Assembly: GCF_964340395.1 (NCBI RefSeq)
Contig: NC_135565.1
Coordinates: 8,951,242 to 9,015,241, forward strand
DNA length: 64,000 nucleotides
Source of the DNA: Glandiceps talaboti
Lineage: Eukaryota; Hemichordata; Enteropneusta; Spengelidae
Direction: 5' to 3'
How positions within the stretch are numbered: position 1 is the first letter of the stretch; each line of letters opens with the position of its first letter. Of the stretch, positions 41,166 through 64,000 are shown piece by piece. The position numbers and the translations under genes were made by a program. A model generated the notes under the pieces. It did not search any database. It was given only the letters and a program-made list of their open reading frames with translations, and had not been told where the DNA came from.

Positions 41166-43940
41166 ACATTGTTATAAAATTATATGTTTGTCGATCATGA
41201 TCAATTAGTGTATTTATGTAGGTTTCAGTAGGCGTATTTCTAAACCTTTTCTTGGTAAATTGTTCATTCTTTGATTATTGAATTTCAAGCCGAGTTGACC
41301 ATTTCAATATGTATTTCAGTAAATGTATAACTTACTTCTCAAATGTTGTGTATAGTTCGGTGCGATGTAGCGTTTAACATATTAATGATGTATTTAATAT
41401 TACGATTTTGCATTCATTTGTTGAATGATGATTGAATATTTAGAGTAGCCGTTTAGTCCAGTCAATATAGGCTTTGATATTTAATTTATCCCAATTTAAA
41501 TTATTTTAGTGCATCATACTCAAAATCTTATACTAAACAAAATATCCAACACAGCTAAAGATGATTTTTGAAAATTTTGCTAATTGGCATATTCATGAAA
41601 TACTGTGTAAATACCCATGGAAGTAACATGTCTATCAATAGGCTCTGATGATGGGTATTCACTCTAGTACTGAACTTCTCCTTTCCTTGTTATTGTAAAT
41701 ATACTTGAGCTCTCATTTAAAGCTCGTCAAACGAATCTGTTTAGGCACATCACTCCATCTGATAATGTCAGAGAACTTGTAAACCAATGTATTTAAAGGG
41801 GGAACGCCCCTACAGGAAATATCATTCGGTTGCCAAGAACATCAAATTGAATCTTGTTTCACCTATACAATTTTTTCACTGATGCACCATTGCATGATTA
41901 ATCTTAACAGCAATGATTATTCATTAGAAGCACACTAAATATTCATGACTCAAAAGACCTTACTTCCTTCATATAAGTAGTCATGAATATGATAGAAAAT
42001 AAAATGCTTTTAACATAGTATTATAATGTCATGTTGTCATTACACAATTAATGTATTTAATGAGCTATGAGAAACGAGAAAATAATCAAGGCAGAGGTAA
42101 AATAAGTTTGAACTTGAATACATAATGACCATAAACTGTCTGGGAATATTTAATTAGCATCATTTGCCACACAAAGCTTGCAGAAAATTTAAATATTAAA
42201 TTGGACACACTAGCAAATAACACCTTAAATGAAAATTTTGACAATAAAGCATAGCGTCATGAAAAACTCTCTAAACGAGTCAAATATAAACCTGAAAATA
42301 TCATATACTCTATTTTGACAGATTATAGATAATGTTTAATGCTTGTTATTATTAACTACATGATACTAACCTTTACTACAGACATACATGGGTGTAGACT
42401 GTGGGAATTATATTATATACGGTACTTACATGCATGTCTATATATTAAGAACCCTACAATCGAGATAATGCCAAAGTGGTATTACAGCCAAGATTCTTAT
42501 AAACTACCATTAAAAAGGAGTTGCAAGGAGTCCAATGCATTTGTATATGATCATAGAAATCATAAGAAATTGTCAAATATACAAACTTTTAACATATGAT
42601 CTCACATAAATACTCACAATACAGGCACAACATAATGCGTTTCCTCAGAGAAAATATAGAAAATGTGTAAAACTGGAACCACCAGTAATTTCTATATAAC
42701 AAACTACACTTATTCAAAATATCTTCACTACATTGACTGGACTAACACTCTTCCTTAGAACGTTTTATTTTGCAACTGCATATAAGGCTAAACCATGAGT
42801 TTCAAGTTATGACATAGGACCATCCATCCGATTACGCCTTTGCTAGCATATTTTACTATCCAATTAGATTATATCAACATGTATTTTATTATTTCATTAG
42901 TTTTAATTAGTTATTTGCATACTTTTGGTAATTAGATTTGTGCATGTGGAAACTCTCGCTACGTCTTTATATGTGCTAATTTGAATATTAGACCGAACGT
43001 TCTATGAACGTGTTGAGGTCGTAAATAGACCACATCAGAGGGCAATCTAACCGGCGAATTCGTCAATTCTAACATCCTCACCCCTCACCATCCTGGGTGC
43101 TCGTGAATGGCGTCAGCATAACTCATTGGCATTAAGGTAAAATAGCATGTTATTGTACGTAGTGAGCCACAAGATTATTTTTTCCATATTAAGCTCATGC
43201 GGGTTCAACGTGTTCATGCAGATTTTAATGTATTATTGATAATATTAGGTGTTAGTTTAATTTTGTGAAAATTTGAGTACTTCATTTCCCTTTGCGTAGT
43301 GTAATTCACTTACTGCAGTTCATAATATGTGATATAGTAATAATTTGTTAGCAGGATATTTCTGTAAATATCACGTTGGCCTCAATACATATATTATGTT
43401 ATCATTCGTTGATCGTGTGGCATTCTGTGAGATAGTTATCCCCATATATTGCTAGAATTGTATAAATCAGCATTACATTAATAAAAAAATTCAGCAAGTT
43501 GCCTCCTCTGTGATTCATGTTTATTTGTGTGGTTTGGGTAATATCCTTAATGCTTAGCCAAATCAATGAAGGTCCAAGAACATATGTGATGCAAAATTTG
43601 TGTACACTGTGATGTTAACTCATGTGAAACTGAACTGGTGCCTGTATGGGGGTCACACTGGTATTAATATTAATATGGTATTAATATTAATATGGATGAG
43701 AAATTAGCATTTATTTTGAATTTTGATGTAACAAATTAACATTGCTACGTTTTCTAAATCAAAAAGAAATTGTATTGGAGTAACAAAATGACATCAATTT
43801 ATACAACAAAAGAACTCGAACATAAGTAACGTCGTTAGATCACCGACGAATTCTTTTATTCATTTTAACAAGTTATGTAAACATCTTTTATCTTAGTTAT
43901 TAAAAAACATGTAATTGTTTTATTGTTTATTGTGTGTACA

Positions 43941-43976
<36 letters not shown>

Positions 43977-44150
43977 CGTTTGCTAATGATTGTGAATGTA
44001 TCCCTTAAACCTGTAAAACTCGTTGCAATAATGAAAGATGAAAAGAGTAGAAATCAAATCAAACTCGAAATACATTCGGTAATTAAAACATATCGCTTTA
44101 AAAGGGAACTGGCAATCTGTGCAGTTAATAAATTTATATTTACTACTTGA
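41166..44150. other. Intergenic, no gene seen
   Basis: AT-rich and without supported coding. It contains an (GT)n run at about 43943-43972 and a short inverted TTAATATTAATA block near 43664-43692. Confidence 0.5.
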
Positions 44151-44269
44151 CTCGACACCCCAAAATGCGAGTCAATAAAATCGTTTACCATGACATCATT
44201 CAAAGATTTATCCGTTTTCAACAGATTTTGAATTCTCCCGAGGTCTATACCTCTACATTTACGAATTAA

Positions 44270-44545
44270 GTAGAATATAACATTTTGACCACATACTGTA
44301 GAATACAGACCCTTTCACCCTCCACACTAGAAGACTGGCTTCCAAAATTTAAACCTTGTATCCATCAGCAGCTGGTTGGTTCGACATCAAACAATTCATT
44401 CTTGCCATGAGTAAGTTTCAGCTTCAAATCAACATCGTTAAGGAGATATCACTTTTGGAAAAAGATATCACTATGAATAGGTCCAAACAAATCGACCGTT
44501 TTACTTCCCTTGGTAAAAGCGTGACGTTTCTTTAGACCCTGGTTT
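44270..44545 (-). pseudogene. Polinton virion-protein-like (F54H12.2-type) relic
   Basis: A minus-strand segment reads SKTVDLFGPIHSDIFFQK, then after an in-frame TGA YLLNDVDLKLKL, and further down an ASLLV-type block out of frame. This matches the conserved D-L-x-G-x-I-H-x-D-I-F-x-Q...LNxVD core of the F54H12.2-like proteins that travel with Polinton-type elements, probably as minor capsid proteins. It is broken and cannot be expressed as one protein. Confidence 0.55.
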
Positions 44546-44644
44546 ATATTTTACTCAGAGAGTGGATTGGCCTAGTGAAACTTCTCTGTATCTTTGTAGT
44601 ACAGGGATCCCGTGAGATGTGAAGATTTCGCTTCAACTGAATAA

Positions 44645-44862
44645 TTTAACAAGTTCTCGATATAACTTCTGTGTCATGTAGGTTGAATTCCCTGGCAAAA
44701 CAACTCTCTGCCTGGCTAGTTTATGAACACAGTAACCATCTCGTGTAGATAACCATTCCCTTATCTTTCTCGTCGAAATTTTATGTTTTCTTTAACGGCA
44801 TCGTAAAGTCTATTTACACCATCATTTTCGTATATTTCTCTCAGGTAGTTGTTCACTGCCAT
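44645..44862 (-). pseudogene. Integrase-like N-terminal relic
   Basis: From an ATG at 44862 the minus strand reads NNYLREIYENDGVNRLYDAV. After a one-base frame change near 44775 it continues with KIREWLSTRDGYCVHK. This order (YL..IY, then L...V, then I..WL...D.Y..H) is that of the N-terminal part of retroviral-type integrases of Polintons. The DDE catalytic core is not visible. Confidence 0.5.
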
Positions 44863-45236
44863 CGATAACTGTAGAATTCTTAAGTATTATGTCACCACCA
44901 ATTCAGGCACACATACATCTAACACGACGGAAAAGACGTGAGAACTGAGCGGATATAAAGTCTTCACACTCCATACCACCATGTATTGGAATAATGAACC
45001 CAAGTTACCGTTTCACAAACTTATACGTCAGCACACACATACAAAGATACATACACACACGGAACAAATGGATAATTAAAACAATTCTTTATTTTCGAAT
45101 TCGTTTTTAAACAGTGAATATCAATATAATATGTTTTTGTTTTCATGAGTAACTTTCTTCAGCGGCAGAAGTTTCCATACTATTGTTAGGGCTGCTCTTG
45201 GGTGTAGATGTCTCATTACATCGCCATCTATCAGTA

Positions 45237-46064
45237 TTAACAAGATTTTACCACATAGGCAGTCGAATGTTTACTTGCAGAGATCAGTGATATGGCACCT
45301 CGATTGTAGGGCTTCGAAAACATGGACGGTCTTATCAAACACATCGTTTGTCTATCGATTCTTGAATAATACTGACTTCCCGTTTCTTCTGGAGGTAGTG
45401 GGACCGGCGGTGGCGATAGATTATGTAATGTCTCGTAAACCTCTTTTATTGCGTCATCAATATTTTCAAAGTGGGATTTCATTGTTTTCCACTCTGATAC
45501 AAATAAAGAAAATCCTTTCTGCGTTGGATACCCTCTTTCATACACTCTAAAATTGACTCGAAGCGAACCTTCAAATGGCGATACACTCACGTATTTTCCC
45601 TCTGTCTCATCTATCGGAAAGCGTGGTTACTTTTCCAAACTCGCTTCGTCTTGACAAATTGCTACATCTATCTTCCAAGCGAACAATTTTAGCGTCGCCC
45701 AGTGCACTATATTCAGTACCAAACCTTGTCGTGTCGGCATCTCGTGTAAAAACTGACGAATGTGTATCTTTATACGACCCTGCCACGATGTAACGCAGAC
45801 AATTTTCCAGACTAGCTCGCTCATTTGGTAGGTGATGTGGATACCTCCAGCACCTCGGGGCTCCATCGTCTCCCCTTTAGCAATAAATTGTTCGAAGCCT
45901 GGTAGATTTCCCCGGTAAGAAAACATTCTGTTGAGGTACAACTCTCTACAAAGCGGTCTATTCCTCTGGAAATGTATAGTGTAAGTTAAAAAACCATGGC
46001 TTTGGCCAATGACTTTTATGCACTTTTCTTTGCATTGATTTGAATACCTATATCTTTTGAAAGT
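45237..46064 (-). pseudogene. Protein with two PC4-like (ssDNA-binding) units, one stop
   Basis: One minus-strand frame, 46064 to 45237, is open for about 275 codons apart from a single TAA at 45629-45627. Before the stop, the unit WQGRIKIHIRQFLHEM is followed by TRQGLVLNIVHWATLKLF. After it, YVSVSPFEGSLRVNFRVYE is followed by TQKGFSLFVSEWKTM. Both follow the transcriptional-coactivator p15/PC4 fold pattern (strand with R-V-x-x-R, a G-Y/F-x-L turn, then W). PC4 domains bind single-stranded DNA. The neighbouring integrase and virion-like relics suggest a mobile-element gene, though a host gene copy is possible. Confidence 0.55.
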
Positions 46065-46349
46065 TCATGTCGAAACTCAACTAAAACTTGAAAAATATAT
46101 ATCTGTATCCGTATCATGAATATTCATTATTCGTCCATACTGGCAAATATGCTAATTTATCCAACTATGCTAATTAACCCGCATGAATATTCATAAGTCA
46201 CTTCCGTCCATATCCGACTCATGCTCATGAATATCCATTACTCGTCCATACTCGCAAATCTGCTAACTAGCCTAATTGCCTTATCCGAAGTACGAAGATG
46301 AACTACTTTCTTCCTCGATAAGATACCAACATTAAAGAGTATCTTATAA

Positions 46350-47532
46350 CCAGATTTAAACTGGATGCCTTCCGTAAGGATTTATGCAAGAAATTAAGCT
46401 CTATATATGTGATTCGTCAAGTCCCAATAAAAGTTAGTTGTCAAAAATGTTGTTCAAATGCCCGCCACGCCTCCAATTCTCAGCACAGGAACGCTTGCCA
46501 TCCTCAACTTCACTCGGCTTTCGTGATCCCCTACATACCTGGGATATGGCATGTGTGTGTTGAACTTCCTTCTGTCCCACCCACGAGTTTACACATTCCT
46601 TCTCAAGATTTTGTTGAGTGGCGCGCCCTCACTGTACACTAATTATATAGAGGTCAATGTATAGGTCACCATTATTGATACATTATCGCGAAATTTTCTT
46701 CGTAGGCTGCGCGAGGCTTGGTCTATTTTCCATATTTTGACCACACACATTTGGGTATAAATTATAGATTATTACACTTGATAAATATGTGAGAGTGTAT
46801 TTATATCCTGAGATACAGAGCTAGATAAATGATTATGTACAAGCTTTGCAACAAACAGCGGTAGTTTGTTATCGAGAGAAATCGGAAAAGAACACGGTAA
46901 AAAGGAGACGGTAACTTAAATGGTCAATATAATACTTCCTAAACTTCTAATCAAAAATCTTAAAAACACGATTTCTCTTTATTCATCTGCGCATCAGTGT
47001 GTGAAATTTGAAAATGATCAGTCCATATTTGATGAAATTGAAACGATGATAAATATTTCACCTGTTTGTGAACTCCACGCTCATTGTAAACCTATTTTAA
47101 GGCCAAGAAAAAAATTGTTTTCTGGTGAGTTTGAATCACTTAAATACCCTGCCTCGGTCTTCTTTTTTCTTGTGTTTGTGCAGCCAATGCAGAGTGCAGT
47201 TCCAAGGGAAACACAAAATAAGGTTGGCACGAAACCCCTGAAAACAGAGTCTTTCTAAGTATAGTATAGAGCACGAGTATAAAGTTGGCGTCAGATTCAG
47301 ATTCGGATCTGAGGTCATCTGACGCTCAATATAACGTTCATAAGATAATGCTACCTGAATCTGAATCTGGCGCCAACTTTATACTCGTTCAATCGATTAA
47401 TTACTCAAATTAGTCATTAATATTCATCGGATTATTACAAAACCTAATCAGTTCTGGCCATTACCCTACAGAACATGCGTATGAAATTTTGTTCGAATTG
47501 ATGCAGCCGTTTTTTCGGAAATGGTGATACAG

Positions 47533-47564
<32 letters not shown>

Positions 47565-47610
47565 AGACACACATACTTCATCGGCATATTACCACCTTCC
47601 TTACGGAAGG
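46350..47610 (-). mobile_element. Dispersed repeat family, copy D (inverted)
   Basis: Runs from CCAGATTTAAACTGGATGCC to CCTTCCTTACGGAAGG, the reverse complement of the ends of copies A-C. It holds an internal hairpin at about 47272-47392 and (CA)n/(CG)n near 47533-47564. The uninterrupted copy at 49331 supplies the empty site and indicates a TA or TAA target duplication. Confidence 0.8.
47272..47392. repeat. Hairpin element inside copy D
   Basis: CGAGTATAAAGTTGGCG...AGATTCAGATT pairs with AATCTGAATCT...CGCCAACTTTATACTCG. Arms are about 35 bases around a 45-50-base loop. It is absent from copy C, so it is a nested foldback insertion. Confidence 0.75.
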
Positions 47611-48192
47611 TAAAAATAGCAATTTTGAAAACATGGTACTTTCTGTATTGTATTGTCCATGGGTAATACAAGCTTCACCTATTTAGCATGTATCCCAGAT
47701 GTGCATACTATATGTATATCGTTGTGTGTAATAATACACACAGTAACTATATGTCCACAAGGTCAATTGAAACAAAAGTAGTGACTGTTTATAGACAGTT
47801 TTCCAATTGTATATATATATATAATATATATTCTGCCAAATCAGCTGAAAGTGTCACTCGTACCCCATATTTATTTCAAACCCCAAATATGCAGGGCTGG
47901 ATTTTACGCATTTCAATTTTTGTTTTAGATTTTTTCATTTCTTCTGTTAATTTGATCCTGTGCATATTTACGCCCCAGCCTATAAGTTTCCCTTTGAAGA
48001 TTACCGCCTGCCCTTTGTTGTCACAGTATTTCGTTACAGTTCTAACTAGTTAACAGAATTAGGCTACATATGTTCAGTCTAACTGCCAGGTTTGTTGATG
48101 AAAGTATGATTTCAGTCGAAATTATCGATTTTTTGTATACTCTTTGTCCTATCCACATGGCATAACAACGACAGCGCTGCATCCAAGTGGGT

Positions 48193-49330
48193 CCAGTCGA
48201 CCGTTGATATAATGAATAGCCGCCAAGATGGCCGTCTCAGAGTCTTCTACCGAGGAGACACTACTGTTCGTAGATGACTTTTGAGCATATTTATCTGCAT
48301 ATGCAGTAGCCGTGATATCGGTGAATATTTAATTTTCCATCATACTTGCACCACATTGGAATCTCACATTAAAAATAGTTATATTGACGTGCAGTATATT
48401 TACAAGTCTCTTGGTTTGTAATCGAAGCCAATAAGACCATTTGCTGGCCATTTTAAGGACATTCTAATTTGTTTGTAAATGAATAATTGAATGTAATGTC
48501 TCAGTATTTATTTCATTTGTGTTATTTTAAAATATTTGTCAGGGAATCATCTTTGAGTTCTGATTGTTTAATCAAATGTTTAAGTTATATATATAGGTGT
48601 GAAACATTATTAATGTCCAAATTCTTTTAAAATTTATGGGAAAGCCATTTCCATCTGCTTTGCCCAAGTTTTAACATTGTTCTATTAGAACAAAATCTAA
48701 CCTTTCGGTATTGTAGACCATAGGTCAGAAATAGACTTGCGATTACGAATCTGGGCAAACATGATGTCAGCAAAATTCACGTGATTGGCAAAAGAGCAAT
48801 GTCAGTTAATATTAAAAGTGGCGTGATTTTGTGGCGTGATTTATTATTTTAGTCTTTGTGTAAATTCCATTGTATTCGAATGATATAAAAATGAAAATTA
48901 AATCATCCGATAATCACTCGGGTATGTGATTCTGGCAAGCCAAATTCTCTTCTTATCAGTTGTGACTAATTCCTAATTCTGGGCCAAGTCGATCCCCATA
49001 CGTATATGTGTGATAATGCGAGTGTGGGAGTGCCGAAAACAGAAGATTGGGACATAACTCATCCAACTCTAGTCCTCGCAACACTATATTGCGGATCAAA
49101 ATCATATACCACGGCCCAAATATTGGCGTTTGGACATGGTAAGATCATAATCTGTCTGACATCAAAGAGGGCGGTAAACAACCCCATCAGATGGCGTAAA
49201 ACATCTACATTTGGCTGTGGTATTATGGACGTTTAAAATATGAACACCCACATTTGTGATTTAATATCTTTATTTCATTCCGACCGAGAGTTTATACAAT
49301 GGAATATGTAAACTGACTATGTATTCTCAC
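48193..49330. other. Intergenic, no gene seen
   Basis: No supported coding frame. The 76-residue frame at 49006-49236 has no recognisable pattern. Confidence 0.5.
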
Positions 49331-49902
49331 TCGATAAGATACCAAAATTTAAGAGTATCTTATAAAAATAGCAATTTTGATGACGTGGTACTTTCTGTCT
49401 TCTGTTGTCCATGTGAAATATAAGCTTCACCTATTTAGCATGTATCTCAGATTTGCATACCATATGTATATCGCTGTGTGTAATAATACACGCAGCAACT
49501 ATATGTCAGCCAGGTCAATTGAAACAAAAGTAGACAGTTTTCCAATTGTATATATATAAAATATATATTCTGCCAAATCACCTAAAACTGTCACTCGTAC
49601 CCCATTTATTTCAAACCCAAAATATGCTGGCCTGTATTTGACGCATTTCAATTTTTGTTTTAGATTTTCATTTGTTCTGTTAATTTAATCCTGTGCATAT
49701 TTACGCCCCAGCCTATAAGTTTCCCTTTGAAGATTACCGCTGTCACAGAATTTCGTTACAGTCCTAACAAGTTAACACAATTAGGGTACAGATGTTCACT
49801 CTAACTGCGAGGTTTGTTGATGAAAGTACGATTTCATTTAAATTGTATACTCTTTGTCATATCCACATGGTATAACAACGACAGCACTGCATCCAAATGG
49901 GT
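49331..49902. mobile_element. Repeat X copy 2, uninterrupted
   Basis: Starts with CTCGATAAGATACC and ends with ACAGCACTGCATCCAAATGGG. It is roughly 85-90 percent similar by eye to copy 1 minus its insertion. Confidence 0.75.
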
Positions 49903-50744
49903 AATATGGCTGTATTTGTACAATACCATAATTCAGGTGTGATGCATTGCACGAAAAGTATAATTTACCCACCTTTACCCAACCATTACCCTACCTGTGA
50001 CCCACCTAACCCCCATCTCGTCTAGGGGTAGTACGAGACGCAGTACCAATTTTGACTGTCTAGTCTACAGCCTACCAGGGGAAGATCACAGTGAATAGAT
50101 TAAGTCAAAGGTGGAACTTCGTCCCATACTCACCATATTTACACATTCTCTCCCAAAGCTTCACCCTCGGTGGAAAGACATGGTCAAATATGACTTTTCG
50201 TATAGTTGTGTGCGCATGCGTTCGCATTGGTAACATTCCAGAATTGTTCATAATAAACAAGATATATATTCTGTACATTAAAAAACAAGAACAGCGTCTC
50301 GTAACAATTTCACAAAAATCAAATTCCCCTTAAGATAATTATAGAGATGTGGTGGTTCCTATTTTCAAGAAAATCATAAATGTTTTTCCATACAGTAATT
50401 GCAGTATTTCGCATATATACGTCATTCCAAAATCACATTTGTTGACCTCCATTTCAAACATTTGTACAGTGATCCAATTTTTTTCTTGATTCTAACTAGG
50501 AATAGCTTTTGCGTTTTTTTAAACAAACCAACTACAAAGTTTTATACTTTTTAAGTTAAGGTATTATATAAGTATTTGTCATTCACTAGTAAACCCTTAT
50601 GCCACCCTATGGCTAGCCGTTCTGGCCAAAAGTATCATGGCTGTATTATTTTGTATATTTCGCAGTTACAAAGTAATTTTCACCATCTATTTTGAGTTTT
50701 TCAATGGTATCCACACTTGCATTCCATGTTGACATTATTTAATC
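49903..50744. other. Intergenic, no gene seen
   Basis: Nothing recognised on either strand. Confidence 0.5.
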
Positions 50745-52500
50745 CAAACAATGTTTCATTTATTTGAGATTGTTGTTTTAATTTTCCTCAAACGAGAAAT
50801 TTTTGAAGGATTACATATAATTTAAAGTAAAAGAGATATTTTATTCCCTAAAACTTTTTCGAAAATAATTAGTATTGGATCGTGGTAAAAAATATAATAT
50901 CTTCGGACCACTCGATTCCCATAGCAGGGGTGTGGAGTAACTGAAATGGCTGACTTCCGGTAGGCCTAATATGTTGGTCGCATTACAGTCGCGTGGACAT
51001 TTCATTTCAATACATACGAATACATATTGTGTTTTAAGTGCTCTTTATCCAACCCAAAGGTCCAACCGTTCAACTCATTGCGATAAATGTTTAATCTACT
51101 ATTTGTCGTATTTAACTCAAGTCAACAGACCGTGACAGCGCACAAGGAAAGCCCTTGTAATTAGGGACTGGCCATTATCTCCGGCCAGGGGATAAGAGAA
51201 GCCATAACATACTTTTGACTGCAATCTCTAGGCTGATCATAGCATTTCAGGCAATGTATGTATATATTTTGTTGCGTTGTACGGCTAACTCTGTTTTAAA
51301 GGGACCAAGCTGAAGTTGAAATTTTTTAAGCTTTTTATTAGCTACTATATCAGAGTAGGCCCTCGCAGTAGTCTATTTTACTGAATATTATGTTATCATC
51401 ACTTAACCTAAAGTTGTCAACTCATTCTGATGAATGATTGGATGATGCGGGGGGGGGGGGGGTCCTTACCATACATGCAATTGTTCTAACAATGCTAGGG
51501 GACAATTACAATATCGTAGAAGGCATGCATAAACACTAACAGTATGCTCGAATAGTTAAATAAAGCCCCCCCCCCCCCCATAAGGGTTCATGTAGACATG
51601 TTAGCTTGCGTGGAAAGTTTATACTGCAGCTTGTGCAACTGAGCTTGTACCTCTTTAAATGTAAACTTTAACTGTATGGACATATTTAAATCAATTCAAG
51701 ATTCTTGGAAATACTAAGCCCAATGAGATGTAAAACTAGTCGAAGATTCAAGGTGTTTTGTACTAATTTACTCCTGCAGAGTATCAACGTTAAATTTACC
51801 CTAATGAAATATGTTGTAATATATCTCAACACACACCTGGGTCTATGCACTGTCATAACCACCCCACCCCCACCCCCCATCCCCCATCTGCACCCCACAT
51901 AAGAGAATTAGTTCAAAGTCAATGATAGGGATCGTTCTGTTTTCACAGGAAAGAGGTCAGATGCCCGAGAGTCTTTTTGCTGGCCAGATGGAAACAAATC
52001 CATCGACCCCCGGACAAATTTACCGGGCCCTGACTTCCGCCATTTTCCCTCTGTTGACTGGCACAGAATAAGACAAATCGTAGATTGAACGTTTAACACT
52101 TTTAGTTGAAGGGTTGGACTAAGAACACTTAGAACGGAGAAAGGTTTATCGTCTGCAAGTAGAAGCACCATTCTATGTATTCGTATGTATTGAAATCAAA
52201 TGTCCACACCAACGTGTTAAGCCTACCGGAAGTCAGTCATTTGAGATACTCCACACCCCTGCTATGGAAATCGAGTGGTCCGAAGATATACTTTGTTTTA
52301 CCACGATCCGATATTAATCATTTTCGAATATTTTTGAAAAATATTTTGAAAAAAAAATATCAACACATATAGATATATATATGTGTGTGTGTGTGTGTGC
52401 GTGCGTGTGTGTGTGTGTGTGTGTTGACTTTAAATTACATATAATCCTTATATATATATGGTTTGACGAAAAAAAAACAATGATCTCAATCGAAAAACTA
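50745..52500. repeat. Long inverted repeat (arms about 400 bases)
   Basis: The arm at about 50745-51130 matches the reverse complement of about 52060-52500, including CCTACCGGAAGTCAGTCATT against its counterpart near 50948 and the GATCGTGGTAAAA block. The centre (51130-52060) has poly-G and poly-C runs (51450-51463, 51567-51579) and no gene. An (GT)n run sits in the right arm at 52382-52424. It looks like a terminal-inverted-repeat DNA element or an inverted segmental duplication. Confidence 0.7.
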
Positions 52501-52841
52501 CACATAAACAGTTAAATTTAGTTTGTAACTCCCAAAATATAAAATACTATAGCTAAAATAAGAACTATACTTTTAGCCTGAAGAGCTTGACATACCACCC
52601 TCCTTACACCATTTTACATAATAGATAATAAACATGTAGATTTGCTGGACAGGAACATTTTGCATAAACAGTTGTTTACTGTCCATTGTGAGCGATATCA
52701 TCGCCTAAGAGAAAATATAGCTATATTTAAAAAGCTCCAGATGTCACAAGAAGATTGAAAAGGGTGTGTTTCTCTGTTTGTTAGTTTGATGACCAGACAA
52801 GCAACCGACTGGTCATGTCTATTAGGTTAAGAAAAGACGAA
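52501..52841. other. Upstream region of gene 2
   Basis: Holds the presumed promoter and 5' UTR of gene 2. I see no convincing TATA or initiator, and the frame is open upstream of the chosen start only from 52815. Confidence 0.4.

Positions 52842-64000
<11,159 letters not shown>

Larger units (their letters stand above)
44150..46064 (-). mobile_element. Second Maverick/Polinton-type relic
   Basis: On the minus strand, in order: a protein with two PC4-like units (46064-45237), an integrase N-terminal-like fragment (44862-about 44645), and a fragment resembling the F54H12.2-like virion-associated protein of Polintons and adintoviruses (about 44545-44270). All are broken by stops or frame changes. 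No polymerase was found. Limits are approximate and no terminal repeats were identified. Confidence 0.55.
46311..48192. mobile_element. Repeat X copy 1, interrupted by a second element
   Basis: A left piece (46311-46349, the foldback GATAAGATACC...GTATCTTAT) and a right piece (47611-48192) match the continuous copy at 49331-49902. The intervening 46350-47610 is a separate insertion. Duplicated sequence includes TAGCATGTATC and GCCAAATCA blocks. No coding capacity. Confidence 0.75.

Noticed and set aside
45275-45793. Plus-strand frames opposite the PC4-like units
   Set aside because: Antisense shadows; the minus-strand reading has the domain pattern and a much longer open frame.

Overview
This is animal nuclear DNA: AT-rich, intron-rich, with GT-AG splice sites, many non-LTR retrotransposons, hairpin elements and microsatellites. 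The domain combinations suggest a marine invertebrate (a lophotrochozoan or an invertebrate deuterostome). I cannot name a species. There is no bacterial-style operon, rRNA, tRNA or CRISPR that I can support.

Layout. 1-13.4 kb is mostly mobile DNA: an L1-like LINE tail with poly(A) (1-760), one unassigned candidate exon (3695-3830), a LINE 3' fragment (4.33-4.99 kb), a decayed Maverick/Polinton-type region with DNA polymerase B and BRO-N relics (about 5.0-9.1 kb), and a CR1/Jockey-type LINE whose 2.9-kb ORF2 is open from end to end (9.3-12.98 kb). 13.4-41.0 kb holds one large plus-strand gene, which I rebuilt exon by exon from splice sites and reading phase. Its product is PAN-like - CUB - C-type lectin - seven LDLa - LRRNT and five LRRs - LRRCT and 7TM (relaxin-receptor/GRL101 type) - kinase-like domain lacking catalytic residues - charged 21-residue repeats. 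A 5.8-kb Tx1/L1-like LINE, two copies of a hairpin element and three copies of another repeat lie in its introns. 41-52.7 kb is intergenic: a second Polinton-type relic on the minus strand (44.2-46.1 kb), nested repeat insertions, a 0.55-kb duplication and a long inverted repeat (50.7-52.5 kb). 52.84 kb to the right edge is a second plus-strand mosaic gene: signal peptide - trefoil - discoidin/F-lectin-like - kringle - EGF - C-type-lectin/Link-like, continuing beyond the window.

How the genes work together. Gene 1 predicts a cell-surface receptor with a large adhesive, ligand-binding ectodomain and a cytoplasmic pseudokinase module, so one chain could combine G-protein signalling with scaffold-type signalling. 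Gene 2 predicts a secreted or membrane-bound extracellular protein made of phase-1 exon-shuffled modules. It may be another ectodomain-rich receptor, but its 3' part is not visible. The most notable observation is the phase-consistent join of a 7TM exon to exons with a glycine loop, a VAIK-like lysine, an alpha-C glutamate and a degenerate HRD motif.
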